Positions 24,909-34,923 are shown, numbered from the stretch's first letter. The stretch: 64,000 nucleotides of DNA from Ideonella paludis (GCF_018069865.1 NZ_JAGQDG010000004.1:434001-498000); one strand, 5' to 3'. Numbers and translations: made by a program. Notes: generated from the sequence alone by a model not told the origin.

Positions 24909-25880
24909 TCATTTGCGCTTGGCGCGCGGATGGGCCGCGTCGTAAACCTTGGCCAGGTGCTGAAAGTCCAGCCGGGTGTAGACCTGGGTGGTGCTGATGT
25001 TGGCGTGGCCCAGCAGCTCTTGCACGGCGCGCAAATCGCCACTGGATTGCAGCACATGCGAGGCAAAGCTGTGGCGGAGCATGTGCGGGTGCACCGAGGT
25101 GGGCAGGCCGGCATCCAAGGCCAGCGCTTTGAGGCGCAGGCGGATGGCCGCGTCGCTGAGGCGCTGGCCGCGGCGCCCCACAAACAAGGCGGGCTCTTGG
25201 GCACCCGCCAGCGTGTCGCGCACGGCGAGCCAGGCTTGCAGGGCCTTCAAGGCGGGGCCGCCCACCGGCACGCTGCGGCGTTTGCTGCCCTTGCCCAGCA
25301 CATGGGCGGTGGCGTCGGGCACATCGACCCAGCCTTTGGCGCCGGGGCTGGCGTGGGCATCCAATCCGACCAGCTCGCTGATGCGCAGGCCGCTGCTGTA
25401 GAGCAGCTCGACGATGGCATGGTCGCGCAGCGCCAGGCGCTCATCGCCATCTTCGCGTTCATGGCTGGCCAAGGCCACGGCCTGATCGACTGACAAGGCC
25501 TTGGGTAAAGGCTTGGCCGCTTTGGGGCCGCGCACGCCCTCGACGGGGTTGAGGCTGACGCCGCCCTCTTGGCCCCACCAGCGGTAGAAGCTGCGCCAGG
25601 CCGACAGCTCCAGCGCCAAGCTGCGCGGGCCCAGACCCTGGCCATGCAGCAGGGCGCTGAAACGCCGGACATGCGCCGGCTTGAGATTGGCGATCTCCAG
25701 CCCGTGCTGCTGCGTCAAGCCCAAGAGGCGTTGCAGTGCAGTTTGGTAGAGCACCAGCGTGCGCGGCGCCAAGCGGCGGCTGACTTGCACGTGCTCCAGG
25801 TAGCGGGCCATGGGCGCTGGCCAGGGCAGCAGCGGTGCACCGGCCGGGGCCGAGATCAGCGCGTCAGGCGGGGCTGTCAC
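24909..25880 (-). CDS. xerC: Tyrosine recombinase XerC
   Basis: 323 residues from GTG 25880. An N-terminal SAM-like core-binding domain (20-115) and a catalytic domain with Arg166 (SGLRISELVG), Lys197 (LGKGSKRR), His266/Arg269 (HPHMLRHSFA), His292 (LGHANISTTQ) and nucleophile Tyr301. Works with XerD at dif to resolve chromosome dimers. It follows DUF484 and dapF in the conserved dapF-DUF484-xerC order, which marks it as housekeeping XerC rather than an integrase. The frame is open upstream into DUF484, but homologues start near this GTG. Convergent with the retron RT gene. Confidence 0.93.
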   Translation of the reverse strand: MTAPPDALISAPAGAPLLPWPAPMARYLEHVQVSRRLAPRTLVLYQTALQRLLGLTQQHGLEIANLKPAHVRRFSALLHGQGLGPRSLALELSAWRSFYRWWGQEGGVSLNPVEGVRGPKAAKPLPKALSVDQAVALASHEREDGDERLALRDHAIVELLYSSGLRISELVGLDAHASPGAKGWVDVPDATAHVLGKGSKRRSVPVGGPALKALQAWLAVRDTLAGAQEPALFVGRRGQRLSDAAIRLRLKALALDAGLPTSVHPHMLRHSFASHVLQSSGDLRAVQELLGHANISTTQVYTRLDFQHLAKVYDAAHPRAKRK

Positions 25881-25897
25881 GCTGCTGTGCTCTGCGC

Positions 25898-26587
25898 TCA
25901 GGGCAGCAAGCGCGCCAGGGCAGCGCTGGCGATGTCGCCAATCTGCTCCAGCAGCTCGACACCCATGTCGGACTGATAACGCAGGGCATCGGGCGAGCCC
26001 AGCGCCAGCAGGCCAAAGCACTGCGCGGCGGTCTTGCCCAGGCGCAGCGGCACCAACGCCATGGACTGCACCGGCACCTCGGGCTCAAACCAAGACGCCG
26101 CTTCAAAGCCGGAGTTCAGGCCGCAATAGGGCATGGTCAAGCTGGCGGCCAAGGCCTTGGCATCATCGCTGACGGTTTGGCTCAAGTTCAGGGCAGCATG
26201 CTCAGGCGCCAAGCCCCAGACGCGCAAGGCCACTTGGGGCACCATGAACTCGTGCTTCAAGCCGTCGATCAAGGCGGCCTCAATGGCTTGGGCTTCGCGG
26301 GCCAGCAGCATGGTGCAGGTCCAGCGATGCAGCCGGCCGCTCAAGGCTTCGTTATCCTGACCGGCCCGGATCACGTCCATGAACTTGCGCTCCAGGCCCT
26401 TGATGCGGTCACGCAGCAGCTCAATCTGCCGCTCTTGCAGCGACACCGCGCGTGCGCCGTGGGGGCTGACCAACTGCACGGTGGAGAGCAGTTGGGCGTG
26501 GCGCTCAAAAAACGCGGGGTTGTTGGCCAGATAGCCCGCGATGTCGTCTTCAGTGATGCCGGACACGCCGGTGGGGGAGGTGCTCAC
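25898..26587 (-). CDS. DUF484 family protein (GAF-like)
   Basis: 229 residues. It starts with the helix [29 protein letters not shown] and [21 protein letters not shown], both hallmarks of DUF484, followed by a GAF-like domain (about 80-225). Function unknown, though the gene sits between dapF and xerC in many proteobacteria. Overlaps dapF by 4 bp (ATGA) and ends 17 bp before the xerC start. Confidence 0.9.
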   Translation of the reverse strand: MSTSPTGVSGITEDDIAGYLANNPAFFERHAQLLSTVQLVSPHGARAVSLQERQIELLRDRIKGLERKFMDVIRAGQDNEALSGRLHRWTCTMLLAREAQAIEAALIDGLKHEFMVPQVALRVWGLAPEHAALNLSQTVSDDAKALAASLTMPYCGLNSGFEAASWFEPEVPVQSMALVPLRLGKTAAQCFGLLALGSPDALRYQSDMGVELLEQIGDIASAALARLLP

Positions 26588-27441
26588 AGCTCAATCTCTC
26601 CTTGGTAAACGGTTTGGGCTGGGCCCGTCATCATGACGGGCTGGCCAGGGCCGGCCCATTCAATGCGCAACTGGCCGCCACGGGTTTGGACTTCGACGGC
26701 CGCATCGAGCCAGCCTAAGCGGATGCCCGCCACCACCGCAGCGCAAGCACCCGTGCCGCAGGCCAGGGTTTCGCCAGCGTCGCGCTCGTAGACGCGCAGC
26801 GCGATCTGGTCGCGTGCCACCACCTGCATAAAGCCCACGTTGACGCGGCGCGGGAACTGAGCATGCGACTCGACGATGGGGCCGATCTCGGCCACCGGTG
26901 CGCGCAGCACATCATCCACCCGCATCACCGCATGGGGGTTGCCCATGGAGACCAACGCAATCTCGACTTCACGGCCATCGGGCAGCGGCAGAGACCAGAC
27001 ATCCACGCCATGCTTGGCGCGCGGGCTCAAGGCCTTGGGGTCGAAAGGCAGATCCGCCGGCGCAAAGGCGGGCTCGCCCATATTGACGGTGACACGGCCA
27101 TCGGGCGCTTGGCGCAACTCCAGCAAGCGGTTCACCGTTTCCACACGGATCACGTCTTTGTCGGTCAGGCCTTGTTCGCGCACATAGCGCACAAAGCAGC
27201 GTGCGCCATTGCCGCAGTGCTCGACCTCTTCGCCGGTGGCACCGTTGTAGATGCGGTAGCGGAAGTCGACCTCGGGTTTGGTGGAGGGCTCCACCACCAG
27301 GATCTGGTCGGCTCCGACGCCAAAGCGGCGGTCGCCCAGGCGTTGGAGTTGTTCGCGCTGCAGCGTGAGCGGCTGACGGGTGGCGTCCAACACCACGAAG
27401 TCATTGCCCGCCCCCTGCATTTTGGTGAATCGAATGTGCAT
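26584..27441 (-). CDS. dapF: Diaminopimelate epimerase
   Basis: 285 residues. Interconverts LL- and meso-diaminopimelate for lysine and peptidoglycan synthesis in the cytoplasm. Begins [20 protein letters not shown]. The two catalytic cysteines are Cys76 (EHCGNGARC) and Cys228 (LACGTGACA). Length matches the family. First gene of the dapF-DUF484-xerC unit; 23 bp after the lpxL-like gene upstream on the same strand, so read-through is possible. Confidence 0.96.
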   Translation of the reverse strand: MHIRFTKMQGAGNDFVVLDATRQPLTLQREQLQRLGDRRFGVGADQILVVEPSTKPEVDFRYRIYNGATGEEVEHCGNGARCFVRYVREQGLTDKDVIRVETVNRLLELRQAPDGRVTVNMGEPAFAPADLPFDPKALSPRAKHGVDVWSLPLPDGREVEIALVSMGNPHAVMRVDDVLRAPVAEIGPIVESHAQFPRRVNVGFMQVVARDQIALRVYERDAGETLACGTGACAAVVAGIRLGWLDAAVEVQTRGGQLRIEWAGPGQPVMMTGPAQTVYQGEIEL

Positions 27442-27464
27442 GGGCTGATTATCGACGCAGGGCC

Positions 27465-28364
27465 TCAGTACAAGCGGGGCTCTCCCGGCGGGCGGGTTTT
27501 GAAGCGCCGATGCACCCAGAGGTATTGAGCAGGCATTTGGCGGACTTCGTCCTCGATCCAGGCATTGATGTGGCGGGTATCGGCCAGCTCATCGCCGCTG
27601 GGGTAAGCCCTCCACGGGGGCAAGAAGCGCACGCGGTAACCCTGGCCGCCTGGCAAGAACTCCGCCACCACCGGCTGCACCGTCATCTTCAAGCTCTTGG
27701 CCATGCGGGCTGGCGCCAGCAAGGTGGCGGCGTCGACGCCAAAGAAGGGCACAAAGGCCGCGTCGCGCAGGCCGAAGTCCATGTCGGGCAGGTTGAAGAA
27801 CACCGCCCCGCGCTTGATGGAGCGCACCAGGGGCAAGGCGCCTTCGCCATGGCGGGAGAAGACCTCGCCGCCGCCAAAGCGCAAGCGGCCGTGGCGCATG
27901 GCAGCGTCCAAGGTGGGGTTGCTTTGGCGCTGGTAGATCGAGGCGACCCAGCGCTTCTGAAACAACTGCGACGCCACGCCCGCCACATCCAGGGCCAGAA
28001 AGTGCGGCACCAGCCACATCACGGCGCCAGCATGGTCTTGGGCAAAACTCACTTCGCCCTCGACGTGGATCAGGCGCCTCAAACGTTCGGGTGAAGCCCA
28101 CCACAGCACACCGCGCTCCAGCAGGCTGCGGCCCAAGAGCGCAAAGTGTTCACGCAGCAGCGCTTCGCGCTCGGCGGGCGGCATGTCGGGCATGCACAGT
28201 TGCAAGTTGCGCCGCCCGATGCGCCGCCGCGAGCCCCCCAGGCGGTAGAGCAGCGTGCCGAGGCCCCGCCCCACCGAGGCCAACACCGGCAGCGGCAGCC
28301 AATGCAAGCACCACAACACGGCCAGCAAGGCCTTGGCCCCCCATCGGGAGAAAGTCGCCTTCAT
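27465..28364 (-). CDS. Lipid A biosynthesis acyltransferase (LpxL/HtrB family), copy 1
   Basis: 299 residues. An inner-membrane acyltransferase adding a secondary acyl chain to lipid A. N-terminal membrane anchor (about 12-30). The catalytic HX4D motif is His-Phe-Leu-Ala-Leu-Asp in [13 protein letters not shown], and the family ends around [16 protein letters not shown]. It overlaps the upstream paralogue by 4 bp. Which of the pair acts first (LpxL- or LpxM-like) cannot be told from sequence. Confidence 0.9.
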   Translation of the reverse strand: MKATFSRWGAKALLAVLWCLHWLPLPVLASVGRGLGTLLYRLGGSRRRIGRRNLQLCMPDMPPAEREALLREHFALLGRSLLERGVLWWASPERLRRLIHVEGEVSFAQDHAGAVMWLVPHFLALDVAGVASQLFQKRWVASIYQRQSNPTLDAAMRHGRLRFGGGEVFSRHGEGALPLVRSIKRGAVFFNLPDMDFGLRDAAFVPFFGVDAATLLAPARMAKSLKMTVQPVVAEFLPGGQGYRVRFLPPWRAYPSGDELADTRHINAWIEDEVRQMPAQYLWVHRRFKTRPPGEPRLY

Positions 28365-29242
28365 GGGCTTTCACTCCCCGCCACGTCTTGGCCGCGGGGT
28401 TGTTTGTAGCGGTGGTAACCCCATAAGTACTGCTCGGGTTTTTGCATGATGACGCGCTCCATGGCGCGGTTGATGGCGGTGGCCGCCGTGACTTGGGCTG
28501 CGGCATCATCAGCCGCTGGCAGGGTCTCACCCAGCGGCTCAAAGTGCATCACAAAGCCTTGGCCTTTCGGCAGGCGTTCGCACCACACAACCACAGCCAG
28601 TGCATCGGTCTGAGTGACCAAGCGGGCAGCCAAGGTCACGGTGTAGGCGTCCTGTCCAAAAAATGGGGCCCACACGCCTTGCCCCTGGGGGGGGACTTGG
28701 TCTGGCAAGAGCCCCACCATCTCGCCCTTGCGCAGCGCACGCAGCATGTGGCGCACGCCGCTCAACGCCGCCGGCACCGTGGCCAGGCCAGGGCGGGCAC
28801 GCGCACCCTCTTCAAGCTCACGCAGCAGGGCCGAGCGGGCTGGGCGGTACATCACCGTGAGAGGCCGCAAGTGGCCCCAGCGCTCCACCACAGCGCGGGC
28901 CGACACTTCAAAACTGCCCAAATGGGGTGTCAAGAACACCAAGCCTTGCCGAGCCCCCAGCGCTTGATCTACCCACTCAGCCCCTTGCCAGCGCACCCGC
29001 GAGCCCAGACGCTGCTCAGCGGGCATCAGCCACAACCACAGCGCCTCGGCGGCCATGCGCCCGGCCTCGGCCACCGAGGCCCGCCGCTGTGCCGGGCTCA
29101 AGCCCGCAAGCACAGCGTTTTGGCCCAAGCGGCGGCGGTAGCTGGGCGACAGCGCCCAGGTCAGCCAGCCCAGGCCCGCGCCTAAAGCCTGCAATCGCGG
29201 CAGGGGCCATCGGGCCAGCCAGCGCAGGAGTGACATCATCAT
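28361..29242 (-). CDS. Lipid A biosynthesis acyltransferase (LpxL/HtrB family), copy 2
   Basis: 293 residues. Same family as its downstream partner but diverged. The catalytic motif is HX4E (His-Leu-Gly-Ser-Phe-Glu in LTPHLGSFEVSA). It ends QYLWGYHRYKQPRG. Three consecutive ATG codons open the frame (29242, 29239, 29236); any could be used. Divergent from metK, with a 192-bp gap. Two overlapping LpxL-type genes beside metK is a common Burkholderiales layout, from memory. Confidence 0.9.
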   Translation of the reverse strand: MMMSLLRWLARWPLPRLQALGAGLGWLTWALSPSYRRRLGQNAVLAGLSPAQRRASVAEAGRMAAEALWLWLMPAEQRLGSRVRWQGAEWVDQALGARQGLVFLTPHLGSFEVSARAVVERWGHLRPLTVMYRPARSALLRELEEGARARPGLATVPAALSGVRHMLRALRKGEMVGLLPDQVPPQGQGVWAPFFGQDAYTVTLAARLVTQTDALAVVVWCERLPKGQGFVMHFEPLGETLPAADDAAAQVTAATAINRAMERVIMQKPEQYLWGYHRYKQPRGQDVAGSESP

Positions 29243-29434
29243 CTCTATAATTCTTTAATTAATCGCCGAGTTAACAGGACAACTTGCGGGGCGATGCAGG
29301 TGGTTTTCAACCGATCCTGCCTGGGTTTTTTCTTGAAAATCCCGGTCCAAATGCCGCTAAAGCGTTCGCCGCTCAATCAGGTTGCAGAGCAGGACGACGC
29401 CCTACAGTGACCCGCAACCAGATTGAAAACACAT
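29243..29434 (+). promoter_or_regulatory. Structured metK leader and divergent promoter region
   Basis: 192 bp. It has a TATAAT at 29246-29251 without a clear -35. A GCAGG/CCTGC hairpin (about 29298-29322) is followed by a T-run that itself pairs with AAAA in a second weak hairpin ending in TCCCGG. A long stem, TCAATCAGGTTGC (29373-29385) with GCAACCAGATTGA (29414-29426), has 12 of 13 bases paired and encloses a 28-base loop. That stem ends eight bases before the metK ATG, and no Shine-Dalgarno sequence is visible. It does not match the SAM or SAH riboswitch classes I know. Confidence 0.45.
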
Positions 29435-30616
29435 ATGGCGAACGATTATCTCTTTACCTCAGAGTCTGTCTCTGAAGGCCACCCCGACAAAGTTGCGGAC
29501 CAGATCTCCGATGCGATCCTGGACGCCATCTTCCAGCAAGACCCGCGCAGCCGCGTGGCCGCCGAAACCCTGACCAACACCGGCTTGGTCGTGCTGGCCG
29601 GTGAGATCACCACCAACGCGCACGTCGACTACATCCAGGTCGCCCGCGACACCATCAAGCGCATCGGCTACGACAACACCGAGTACGGCATCGACTACAA
29701 GGGCTGCGCGGTGATGGTCTGCTACGACAAGCAGTCCAACGATATCGCCCAGGGCGTGGACCATGCCTCCGACGACCACCTCAACATCGGCGCCGGTGAC
29801 CAAGGCCTGATGTTTGGTTACGCCTGCGACGAAACGCCGGAGCTGATGCCCGCGCCCATCTACTACGCCCACCGCTTGGTGGAGCGCCAGGCGCAACTGC
29901 GCAAAGACGGCCGCCTGCCCTTCCTGCGCCCCGACGCCAAGAGCCAGGTGACCATGCGCTATGTCGATGGCAAGCCCCACAGCATTGACACCGTGGTGCT
30001 GTCCACCCAGCACAGCCCGGACCAAAGCGAGACGGCCACCAAGATGAAGGCCAGCTTCACCGAAGCCATCATCGAAGAGATCATTAAGCCGGTGCTGCCC
30101 AAGGAGTGGCTGCAGGACACCAAGTACCTGATCAACCCCACTGGCCGCTTTGTGATTGGCGGCCCGCAGGGCGACTGCGGCCTGACTGGACGCAAGATCA
30201 TCGTCGACACCTACGGCGGTGCCTGCCCCCACGGTGGCGGCGCATTCAGCGGCAAAGACCCCAGCAAGGTGGACCGCTCGGCCGCCTATGCCGCCCGCTA
30301 TGTGGCCAAGAACATCGTCGCCGCGGGCCTCGCCAAGCAATGCCAGATCCAGGTCGCCTACGCCATCGGCGTGGCCCGCCCCATGAACGTGACGGTCTAC
30401 ACCGAAGGCACCGGCGTCATCCCCGACGACAAGATCGCTGCATTGGTGCAAGCCCACTTCGACCTGCGCCCCAAGGGCATCATCCAGATGCTGGACCTGC
30501 TGCGCCCCATCTACAGCAAGACGGCCGCTTACGGGCACTTTGGGCGCGAAGAGCCTGAATTCACTTGGGAGAGAACTGACAAAGCTCAGGCGCTGCGTGC
30601 AGCGGCTGGGCTGTAA
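29435..30616 (+). CDS. metK: S-adenosylmethionine synthetase
   Basis: 393 residues. Makes SAM from ATP and methionine in the cytoplasm. Signature motifs are [12 protein letters not shown] and [22 protein letters not shown]; the N-terminal [25 protein letters not shown] holds the catalytic His and Asp. The frame opens with a TTG at 29423, but the ATG at 29435 ([11 protein letters not shown]) matches the family start. A strong terminator follows 28 bp after the stop. Confidence 0.97.
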   Translation: MANDYLFTSESVSEGHPDKVADQISDAILDAIFQQDPRSRVAAETLTNTGLVVLAGEITTNAHVDYIQVARDTIKRIGYDNTEYGIDYKGCAVMVCYDKQSNDIAQGVDHASDDHLNIGAGDQGLMFGYACDETPELMPAPIYYAHRLVERQAQLRKDGRLPFLRPDAKSQVTMRYVDGKPHSIDTVVLSTQHSPDQSETATKMKASFTEAIIEEIIKPVLPKEWLQDTKYLINPTGRFVIGGPQGDCGLTGRKIIVDTYGGACPHGGGAFSGKDPSKVDRSAAYAARYVAKNIVAAGLAKQCQIQVAYAIGVARPMNVTVYTEGTGVIPDDKIAALVQAHFDLRPKGIIQMLDLLRPIYSKTAAYGHFGREEPEFTWERTDKAQALRAAAGL

Positions 30617-30644
30617 AGCACGGCGTTCGCGCCCTCTCTCAATC

Positions 30645-30671
30645 AAAGGCCTGCTCAGCGCAGGCCTTTTT
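30645..30671 (+). terminator. Rho-independent terminator after metK
   Basis: AAAGGCCTGC pairs perfectly with GCAGGCCTTT (10 bp) around a TCAGC loop, and the right arm runs into TTTTT. Placed 28 bp after the metK stop. Confidence 0.92.
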
Positions 30672-30772
30672 CATGGTGTTGCGCCCTCGCCCCACTGGCC
30701 AAAACCAGCCCCTTACACTTGCGGGTCGCCCTTCAGGGCCCGAATTCGCATCACTTTGGATCTTTTAACGAC

Positions 30773-31372
30773 ATGAAAGCAGCAACTCGCTTCCTCGCTC
30801 CCGGCCTGATTCTCGCCGTCGCCACCATCGTGGGCGGCTGCGCCACCGAACCCACCGCACCGCCCAAGCCCATGCCCGCCCCCGCGCCTGCACCGGCGCC
30901 GGTCGCTCCGCCCGTCGCCAAAGCGCCACCGCCCCCCACCGCGCTGCAACTGTTCGAGTCGGCCATCAGCAAGGCTGCGGCCGAAGACAACGTCTCTCTG
31001 AACAAGACCGACAGCGGTGGCTTGGTGCTGCGCGCCGGCGGTGACGGCACGTTTGCCCTGGCCAGCAGCCGCCTGAACCCCAAGTTCGCCGAGTTCTTGG
31101 ACGAGTTGGCCAAGACCCTGCAAGCCCACCCCAAAGTGACCGTGCTGGTCACCGGCCACACCGACAACGTGGGCAACGCCAAGAACAACGAAACTCTGTC
31201 CGCCGCCCGCGCCAAAGCCGTGATGGCTCAGCTCGTCAAGCTGGGCGTGGCGCCTGAGCGCGTTTCAGCCATGGGCAAGGGCGCCAGCGAGCCCATCGCC
31301 AGCAATGACAGCGCCCAAGGGCGGGCCGTCAACCGCCGCGTGGATATCTTGGTGAGTGAGGGTGGGCGCTGA
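30773..31372 (+). CDS. OmpA-family peptidoglycan-associated lipoprotein
   Basis: 199 residues. A lipoprotein signal (lipobox IVGGC, Cys about 24), a Pro/Ala linker (PPKPMPAPAPAPAPVAPP) that spans the periplasm, then an OmpA C-terminal domain (about 80-195) with VLVTGHTDNVGNAKNNETLS and the SAARAKAVMAQL helix that binds diaminopimelate in peptidoglycan. The frame extends 18 codons further up, but MKAATRFLAPG begins the signal peptide. Monocistronic after the metK terminator. Tethers the outer membrane to the cell wall. Confidence 0.88.
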   Translation: MKAATRFLAPGLILAVATIVGGCATEPTAPPKPMPAPAPAPAPVAPPVAKAPPPPTALQLFESAISKAAAEDNVSLNKTDSGGLVLRAGGDGTFALASSRLNPKFAEFLDELAKTLQAHPKVTVLVTGHTDNVGNAKNNETLSAARAKAVMAQLVKLGVAPERVSAMGKGASEPIASNDSAQGRAVNRRVDILVSEGGR

Positions 31373-31425
31373 GATCGCCATAGCAGCGCCCTGAGCCCTG
31401 GCCTGCAAAGCAGCCCAGACTCGAC

Positions 31426-31860
31426 TCAGGGCTGTGACGCCCGCCCGCCTGCTTGCGCTGAAGACACCATGCGTTGAATGTTTTCAGCCGCTTGCTCACC
31501 ATGCCCGGTGAGCAGGCTGGCGCGCATCCGACGAACCACTTCCACGAACGCCGCAATGGACTCAGGGCTGTCCAAGTCACGGTAGGTGGATAAGAAATCT
31601 GCAGCGGGCACCAGCACAGAAGACTCACCATAAAGAGCAAGTCGCGCCGTGATGCTCTGCGAATGACGTTCAGCGCTTGGCCCAGCGACAAAGTAGGTCA
31701 CAAAGTCTTCATACGCTTTGGCGCGCATCTCTGTTTTCGGGGCTTTCTTTTCAGCGCGGCGCCCCCACCAGTTGTTGAGCAGTGAAGCGACCAACGCACC
31801 GCCGGCAGAACTCGCCGCCACGGTGGTCAGCGCCGCCAAGGACAACTCCGAAAAGCTCAT
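31426..31860 (-). CDS. Small membrane-anchored protein of unknown function
   Basis: 144 residues. One N-terminal membrane segment (about 8-30, [21 protein letters not shown]) followed by a basic stretch ([13 protein letters not shown]) and a helical cytoplasmic domain containing [12 protein letters not shown] and [13 protein letters not shown]. Resembles the small anchored helical proteins that occur sporadically in proteobacteria; I do not recognise the family. Its start overlaps the crotonase stop by 4 bp, so it is cotranscribed with that gene, but no functional link is evident. Confidence 0.6.
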   Translation of the reverse strand: MSFSELSLAALTTVAASSAGGALVASLLNNWWGRRAEKKAPKTEMRAKAYEDFVTYFVAGPSAERHSQSITARLALYGESSVLVPAADFLSTYRDLDSPESIAAFVEVVRRMRASLLTGHGEQAAENIQRMVSSAQAGGRASQP

Positions 31861-32777
31861 TTGAAACTCTCCAAGGGAAGGCTGCCGCCAGCTTCCATCG
31901 CCGCAATGGCCGCCCTGGCCTCATCGCCTTGCGGAATGGGCCGACCACTGTCGCGCCACTCCACCGCAGCTTTGAAGCCCTCGGCTTGGGCCAGGCGGCG
32001 GAACCACAGGCCTTCGGGGTTGTGGCGGGTGATGCCGTCGAACACGGTGGACAGGGTTTGGGCTTGGTCCAGGCCTTGCAGTTGCATCACTTGGTTGAGC
32101 ACCAGCTTGTGCATGGCCAGCATGCCGGTGGGCACGCCGGCGATGCGCAAGGCCAGGCGCAGGACCTCGGCTTCCAACGCTTCGGCCGGGTGGGCACTGT
32201 TGGCCAGGCCCCAGTCGGCAGCGGTGCGGCCGCTGATGACGTCGCCGGTGAACATCATCTGCCGTGCGCGCACCGGACCCAGCCGGTAGGCCCACATGGC
32301 AGTGGTGGGGCAGCCCCAGACCCGAGTGGGCATGTAGCCAATGCGGGCGTCGTCGGCCATCACCAGCAGGTCGCAGCACAGGGCGATGTCGCTGCCCCCG
32401 GCCACGGCCGCGCCATGCACTTTGGCAATGGTGGGCTTGCGGCTGTGCCACAGGGTCATGAAGTCCTCGGTGAAGCCGCGCATGACGGGGTAGTCTTGCA
32501 TCGGGTCCCAGGGCTCTGCTTCTTGCTGGCAGGGGTGATCGACCCGACCTTGGCCAAAGGCCTGCAAGTCGTAGCCGCCGCAAAAGCCTTTGCCCGCGCC
32601 ATCGACAATGATGACGTGGATGCTGTCTTGGCCTTCCGCCCAGCGCACGGCCTGGCGGATCTCGCCGGGCATCTCGCCGTTGATGGCGTTGAGCCGCTCG
32701 GGGCGGTTGAGCCGCAGGCGGGCGATGCGCGGGTGCTGGAGGTCGGGCTCGATGGAAAGCGTGCTGTAGGCGGGCAT
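31857..32777 (-). CDS. Enoyl-CoA hydratase/isomerase (crotonase) family protein
   Basis: 306 residues. The crotonase core has the CoA/oxyanion-hole strand [36 protein letters not shown]. Where many hydratases have two catalytic glutamates, this protein has Ala/Met-like positions ([25 protein letters not shown]), so it may be an isomerase, hydrolase or other crotonase subtype. Cytoplasmic, in fatty acid or acyl-CoA metabolism. The next gene upstream on this strand is an AMP-dependent acyl-CoA ligase, separated by a 269-bp repeat, so the two once may have formed one operon. Confidence 0.85.
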   Translation of the reverse strand: MPAYSTLSIEPDLQHPRIARLRLNRPERLNAINGEMPGEIRQAVRWAEGQDSIHVIIVDGAGKGFCGGYDLQAFGQGRVDHPCQQEAEPWDPMQDYPVMRGFTEDFMTLWHSRKPTIAKVHGAAVAGGSDIALCCDLLVMADDARIGYMPTRVWGCPTTAMWAYRLGPVRARQMMFTGDVISGRTAADWGLANSAHPAEALEAEVLRLALRIAGVPTGMLAMHKLVLNQVMQLQGLDQAQTLSTVFDGITRHNPEGLWFRRLAQAEGFKAAVEWRDSGRPIPQGDEARAAIAAMEAGGSLPLESFK

Positions 32778-32800
32778 ACGTCAGACTTTAGCGGCTGATT

Positions 32801-33069
32801 TAGGGCCTGTTAACACTACGGCAAGAGACGCGAAGCGGTGAATTGGAGCACCCATCTAGGCGCAATGCGCCGCCCGCACTGATGTGCGGGCAAGCGTTGC
32901 AACGACGAGGGGTGCCCCAATCCGCCGCTTCCCTTCGGCTTGTGGCCAAAAAGGGCGCATGCGGCGTTGCAAATCCTCGCCGGGCGGGCAGCCCGGCTGC
33001 GGCTTGCGCCTTGCCTGCGCCCTTTTTGACTCACAACGCGTTCCCTCGCCGTAGTGCTAACAGGCCCTA
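32801..33069. repeat. 269-bp non-coding repeat with terminal inverted repeats (MITE-like)
   Basis: Left end TAGGGCCTGTTAACACTACG pairs with the right end: the outer 23 bp match at 22 positions, and similarity continues inward into GAGACGCG/GAGGGAACGCG. Inside are further nested palindromes: GAAGCGG...GCACCC with its near-complement about 55-80 bp later, CCCGCAC/GTGCGGG, a perfect AAAAAGGGCGCA/TGCGCCCTTTTT pair (about 32949-33028), and CCGGGC/GCCCGG. No protein-coding frame. The outer TA could be a target-site duplication. Its right end lies inside the neighbouring ligase gene. Confidence 0.75.
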
Positions 33070-34763
33070 GGCTCTTTCTCTTGCAGCAGGCGCCACATCA
33101 CCTTGCCCGCGCCGGACTTGGGCAAGGCTTGCACAAACTGCACGAGGCGCGGGGCTTTATAAGCGGCCATGTGCTCATGGGCCCAGGTGATGATGTCTTG
33201 CTCGGTGGTCTTGCCCACAGCCTCGGCGCGCAGCACCACCACGGCTTTGACCGTCTCGCCCCGGTATTCGTCGTGGGCGGCAATGATGCAGGCCTCGGCC
33301 ACCGCCGGGTGTTTGTAGAGCAGCAACTCCACCTCCGACGGCCAGACCTTGAAGCCGCTGGCATTGATCATGCGCTTCAAGCGGTCGGTGATGAAGAAGT
33401 AGCCGTCTTCGTCCATGCGGCCCAGGTCGCCGGTGCGGAAGAAGGCCTTGCCGTCGATCTGCACAAAGGCCGCTTGGGTGGCGGCGGGCTGCTGCCAATA
33501 GCCCTTGAAGACCATGGGGCCGTGGGTGACGATCTCGCCCACCTCGCCCACCGGCATTTCTTGCAGCGTGTCGGGGTCGACCACGCGCGCATCAACGCCA
33601 AAGATAGGCATGCCCAAGCACTGCAGCTTGGCCCGCTCGGGCGGGTTGGCGTGGCTGGGGGCCGCCGTCTCTGTCAGGCCATAGCCTTCGGCAAAGGTCA
33701 GGCCAAATTGATCGCGCAGGCGCTCGGCAATGGCTTGAGGCATGGCCGCGCCGCCGCCGCTCAGGTAGGTCAGCGAAGACAGATCGAACTCGGCCAGCTT
33801 GGGGCTGGCCAGCAGGTCGATGATCATGGTGGGGATGCAGGTCCAGTGCGTCACGCCGTAAGTGGCAATCAGGCGGGCGGCCAGCTCGCGGTCCCAGCGC
33901 GGCAGGATGACCACGGTGGAGGCTGTCAGCACCGGGCTGAGCACGCCATAGAGCATGCCGGTGATGTGAAACATGGGGACCACGCCCAGGCTCACGGTCT
34001 CGGCGCTGGCATGGCTCCAGAGCGCGCCGCCGATGGCGTTGGGCATCAGCGTGCGGTGGGTGTGCATGCAGCCCTTGGGCAGGCCGGTGGTGCCCGAGGT
34101 GTAGGGCAGCAAAGCCAGGTCGTCCGCCTGGGCCTGTGGCGGGCCGGCGGGGGCCAGGCCTTGGGCCAGGGCGTCGGGCCAGCGGGTCACCGGCACACCA
34201 CCGGTCAAGGCGGGCGCATCGGCCCGCAGCCAGGCTTCCAAGGTGGGGCCGGGCGACAACTCAGGCGGCGTGACCTCGGGCATGGCGTCGGCATAGCGGG
34301 TCACCAGCAAGGCCTTGAGTTGGCGCTCGGGCGGCAGCGCGGCATTGGCGCCATGCACCACGGCCGCGCCATCGGCGCCGCAGATCACCACCTTGGTGGC
34401 CGGGTCGGTGATGTAGTGGCCAAACTCATCGACCTTGTTCATCGGGTTGACGGGCACCACCACGGCGTCGCAGCGCATCACCGCATAAAAGGCCACCACG
34501 TACTGCGGGCAGTTCTGCAAGAACAGCGCCACCCGGTCGCCCTGGCCCACGCCCTGGGCTTGCAGCCAGCCGGCCAGGCTTTCAGCCTGCGCCTTGAGCT
34601 GGCCAAAGCTGAGCGGCTGGCCAAAGAACACATAGGCCGCCTTGGCGGGGTAGCGCGCCGCCGAGACCTCCAGGTTGAACCACAGCGTGGTCTCGGGCAG
34701 CACCAGTTGGCGCGGCAGGCGGCGTGGCCAATGGGCCAGATGGGGGCGATCAGCAGGCACCAT
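33057..34763 (-). CDS. AMP-dependent acyl-CoA synthetase/ligase; stop codon supplied by the repeat
   Basis: 568 residues. Activates a carboxylic acid to acyl-AMP and then acyl-CoA. Motifs: P-loop YTSGTTGLPKG, GYGLTETAAP, FRTGDLGRMDEDGYFFITDR with the hinge Asp-Arg, and the C-terminal catalytic lysine in LPKSGAGKVMWR. Typical of medium/long-chain fatty-acid ligases. The last codons (Arg-Ala-Cys-stop) are read from the terminal inverted repeat at 33057-33069, so the native C-terminus ends at about LLQEKEP and the insertion replaced its last bases; since the catalytic lysine is kept, the enzyme is probably functional. Confidence 0.9.
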   Translation of the reverse strand: MVPADRPHLAHWPRRLPRQLVLPETTLWFNLEVSAARYPAKAAYVFFGQPLSFGQLKAQAESLAGWLQAQGVGQGDRVALFLQNCPQYVVAFYAVMRCDAVVVPVNPMNKVDEFGHYITDPATKVVICGADGAAVVHGANAALPPERQLKALLVTRYADAMPEVTPPELSPGPTLEAWLRADAPALTGGVPVTRWPDALAQGLAPAGPPQAQADDLALLPYTSGTTGLPKGCMHTHRTLMPNAIGGALWSHASAETVSLGVVPMFHITGMLYGVLSPVLTASTVVILPRWDRELAARLIATYGVTHWTCIPTMIIDLLASPKLAEFDLSSLTYLSGGGAAMPQAIAERLRDQFGLTFAEGYGLTETAAPSHANPPERAKLQCLGMPIFGVDARVVDPDTLQEMPVGEVGEIVTHGPMVFKGYWQQPAATQAAFVQIDGKAFFRTGDLGRMDEDGYFFITDRLKRMINASGFKVWPSEVELLLYKHPAVAEACIIAAHDEYRGETVKAVVVLRAEAVGKTTEQDIITWAHEHMAAYKAPRLVQFVQALPKSGAGKVMWRLLQEKEPRAC

Positions 34764-34923
34764 GAGGTCTCCCGGTCAGTAGTGGCCCTAGGCTACCCGC
34801 TGCAGCACCTGCCAGCCACCGGGGCCAGCCCGGGGGTGGGCTGTCGCCAGAGTGACGCCCACGCCGCCTTGTGTGGGTCGCTGGCCTAGAATGAAATCTT
34901 CCTCGCCATAGAGCTGTCTTGCC

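Noticed and set aside
24909-25880. Tyrosine recombinase as an integrase of a mobile element carrying the retron
   Set aside because: It is xerC in the conserved dapF-DUF484-xerC order; no att-like repeats were seen.
29243-29434. Known SAM or SAH riboswitch upstream of metK
   Set aside because: The conserved core sequences I know for those classes are not present; only generic hairpins are.
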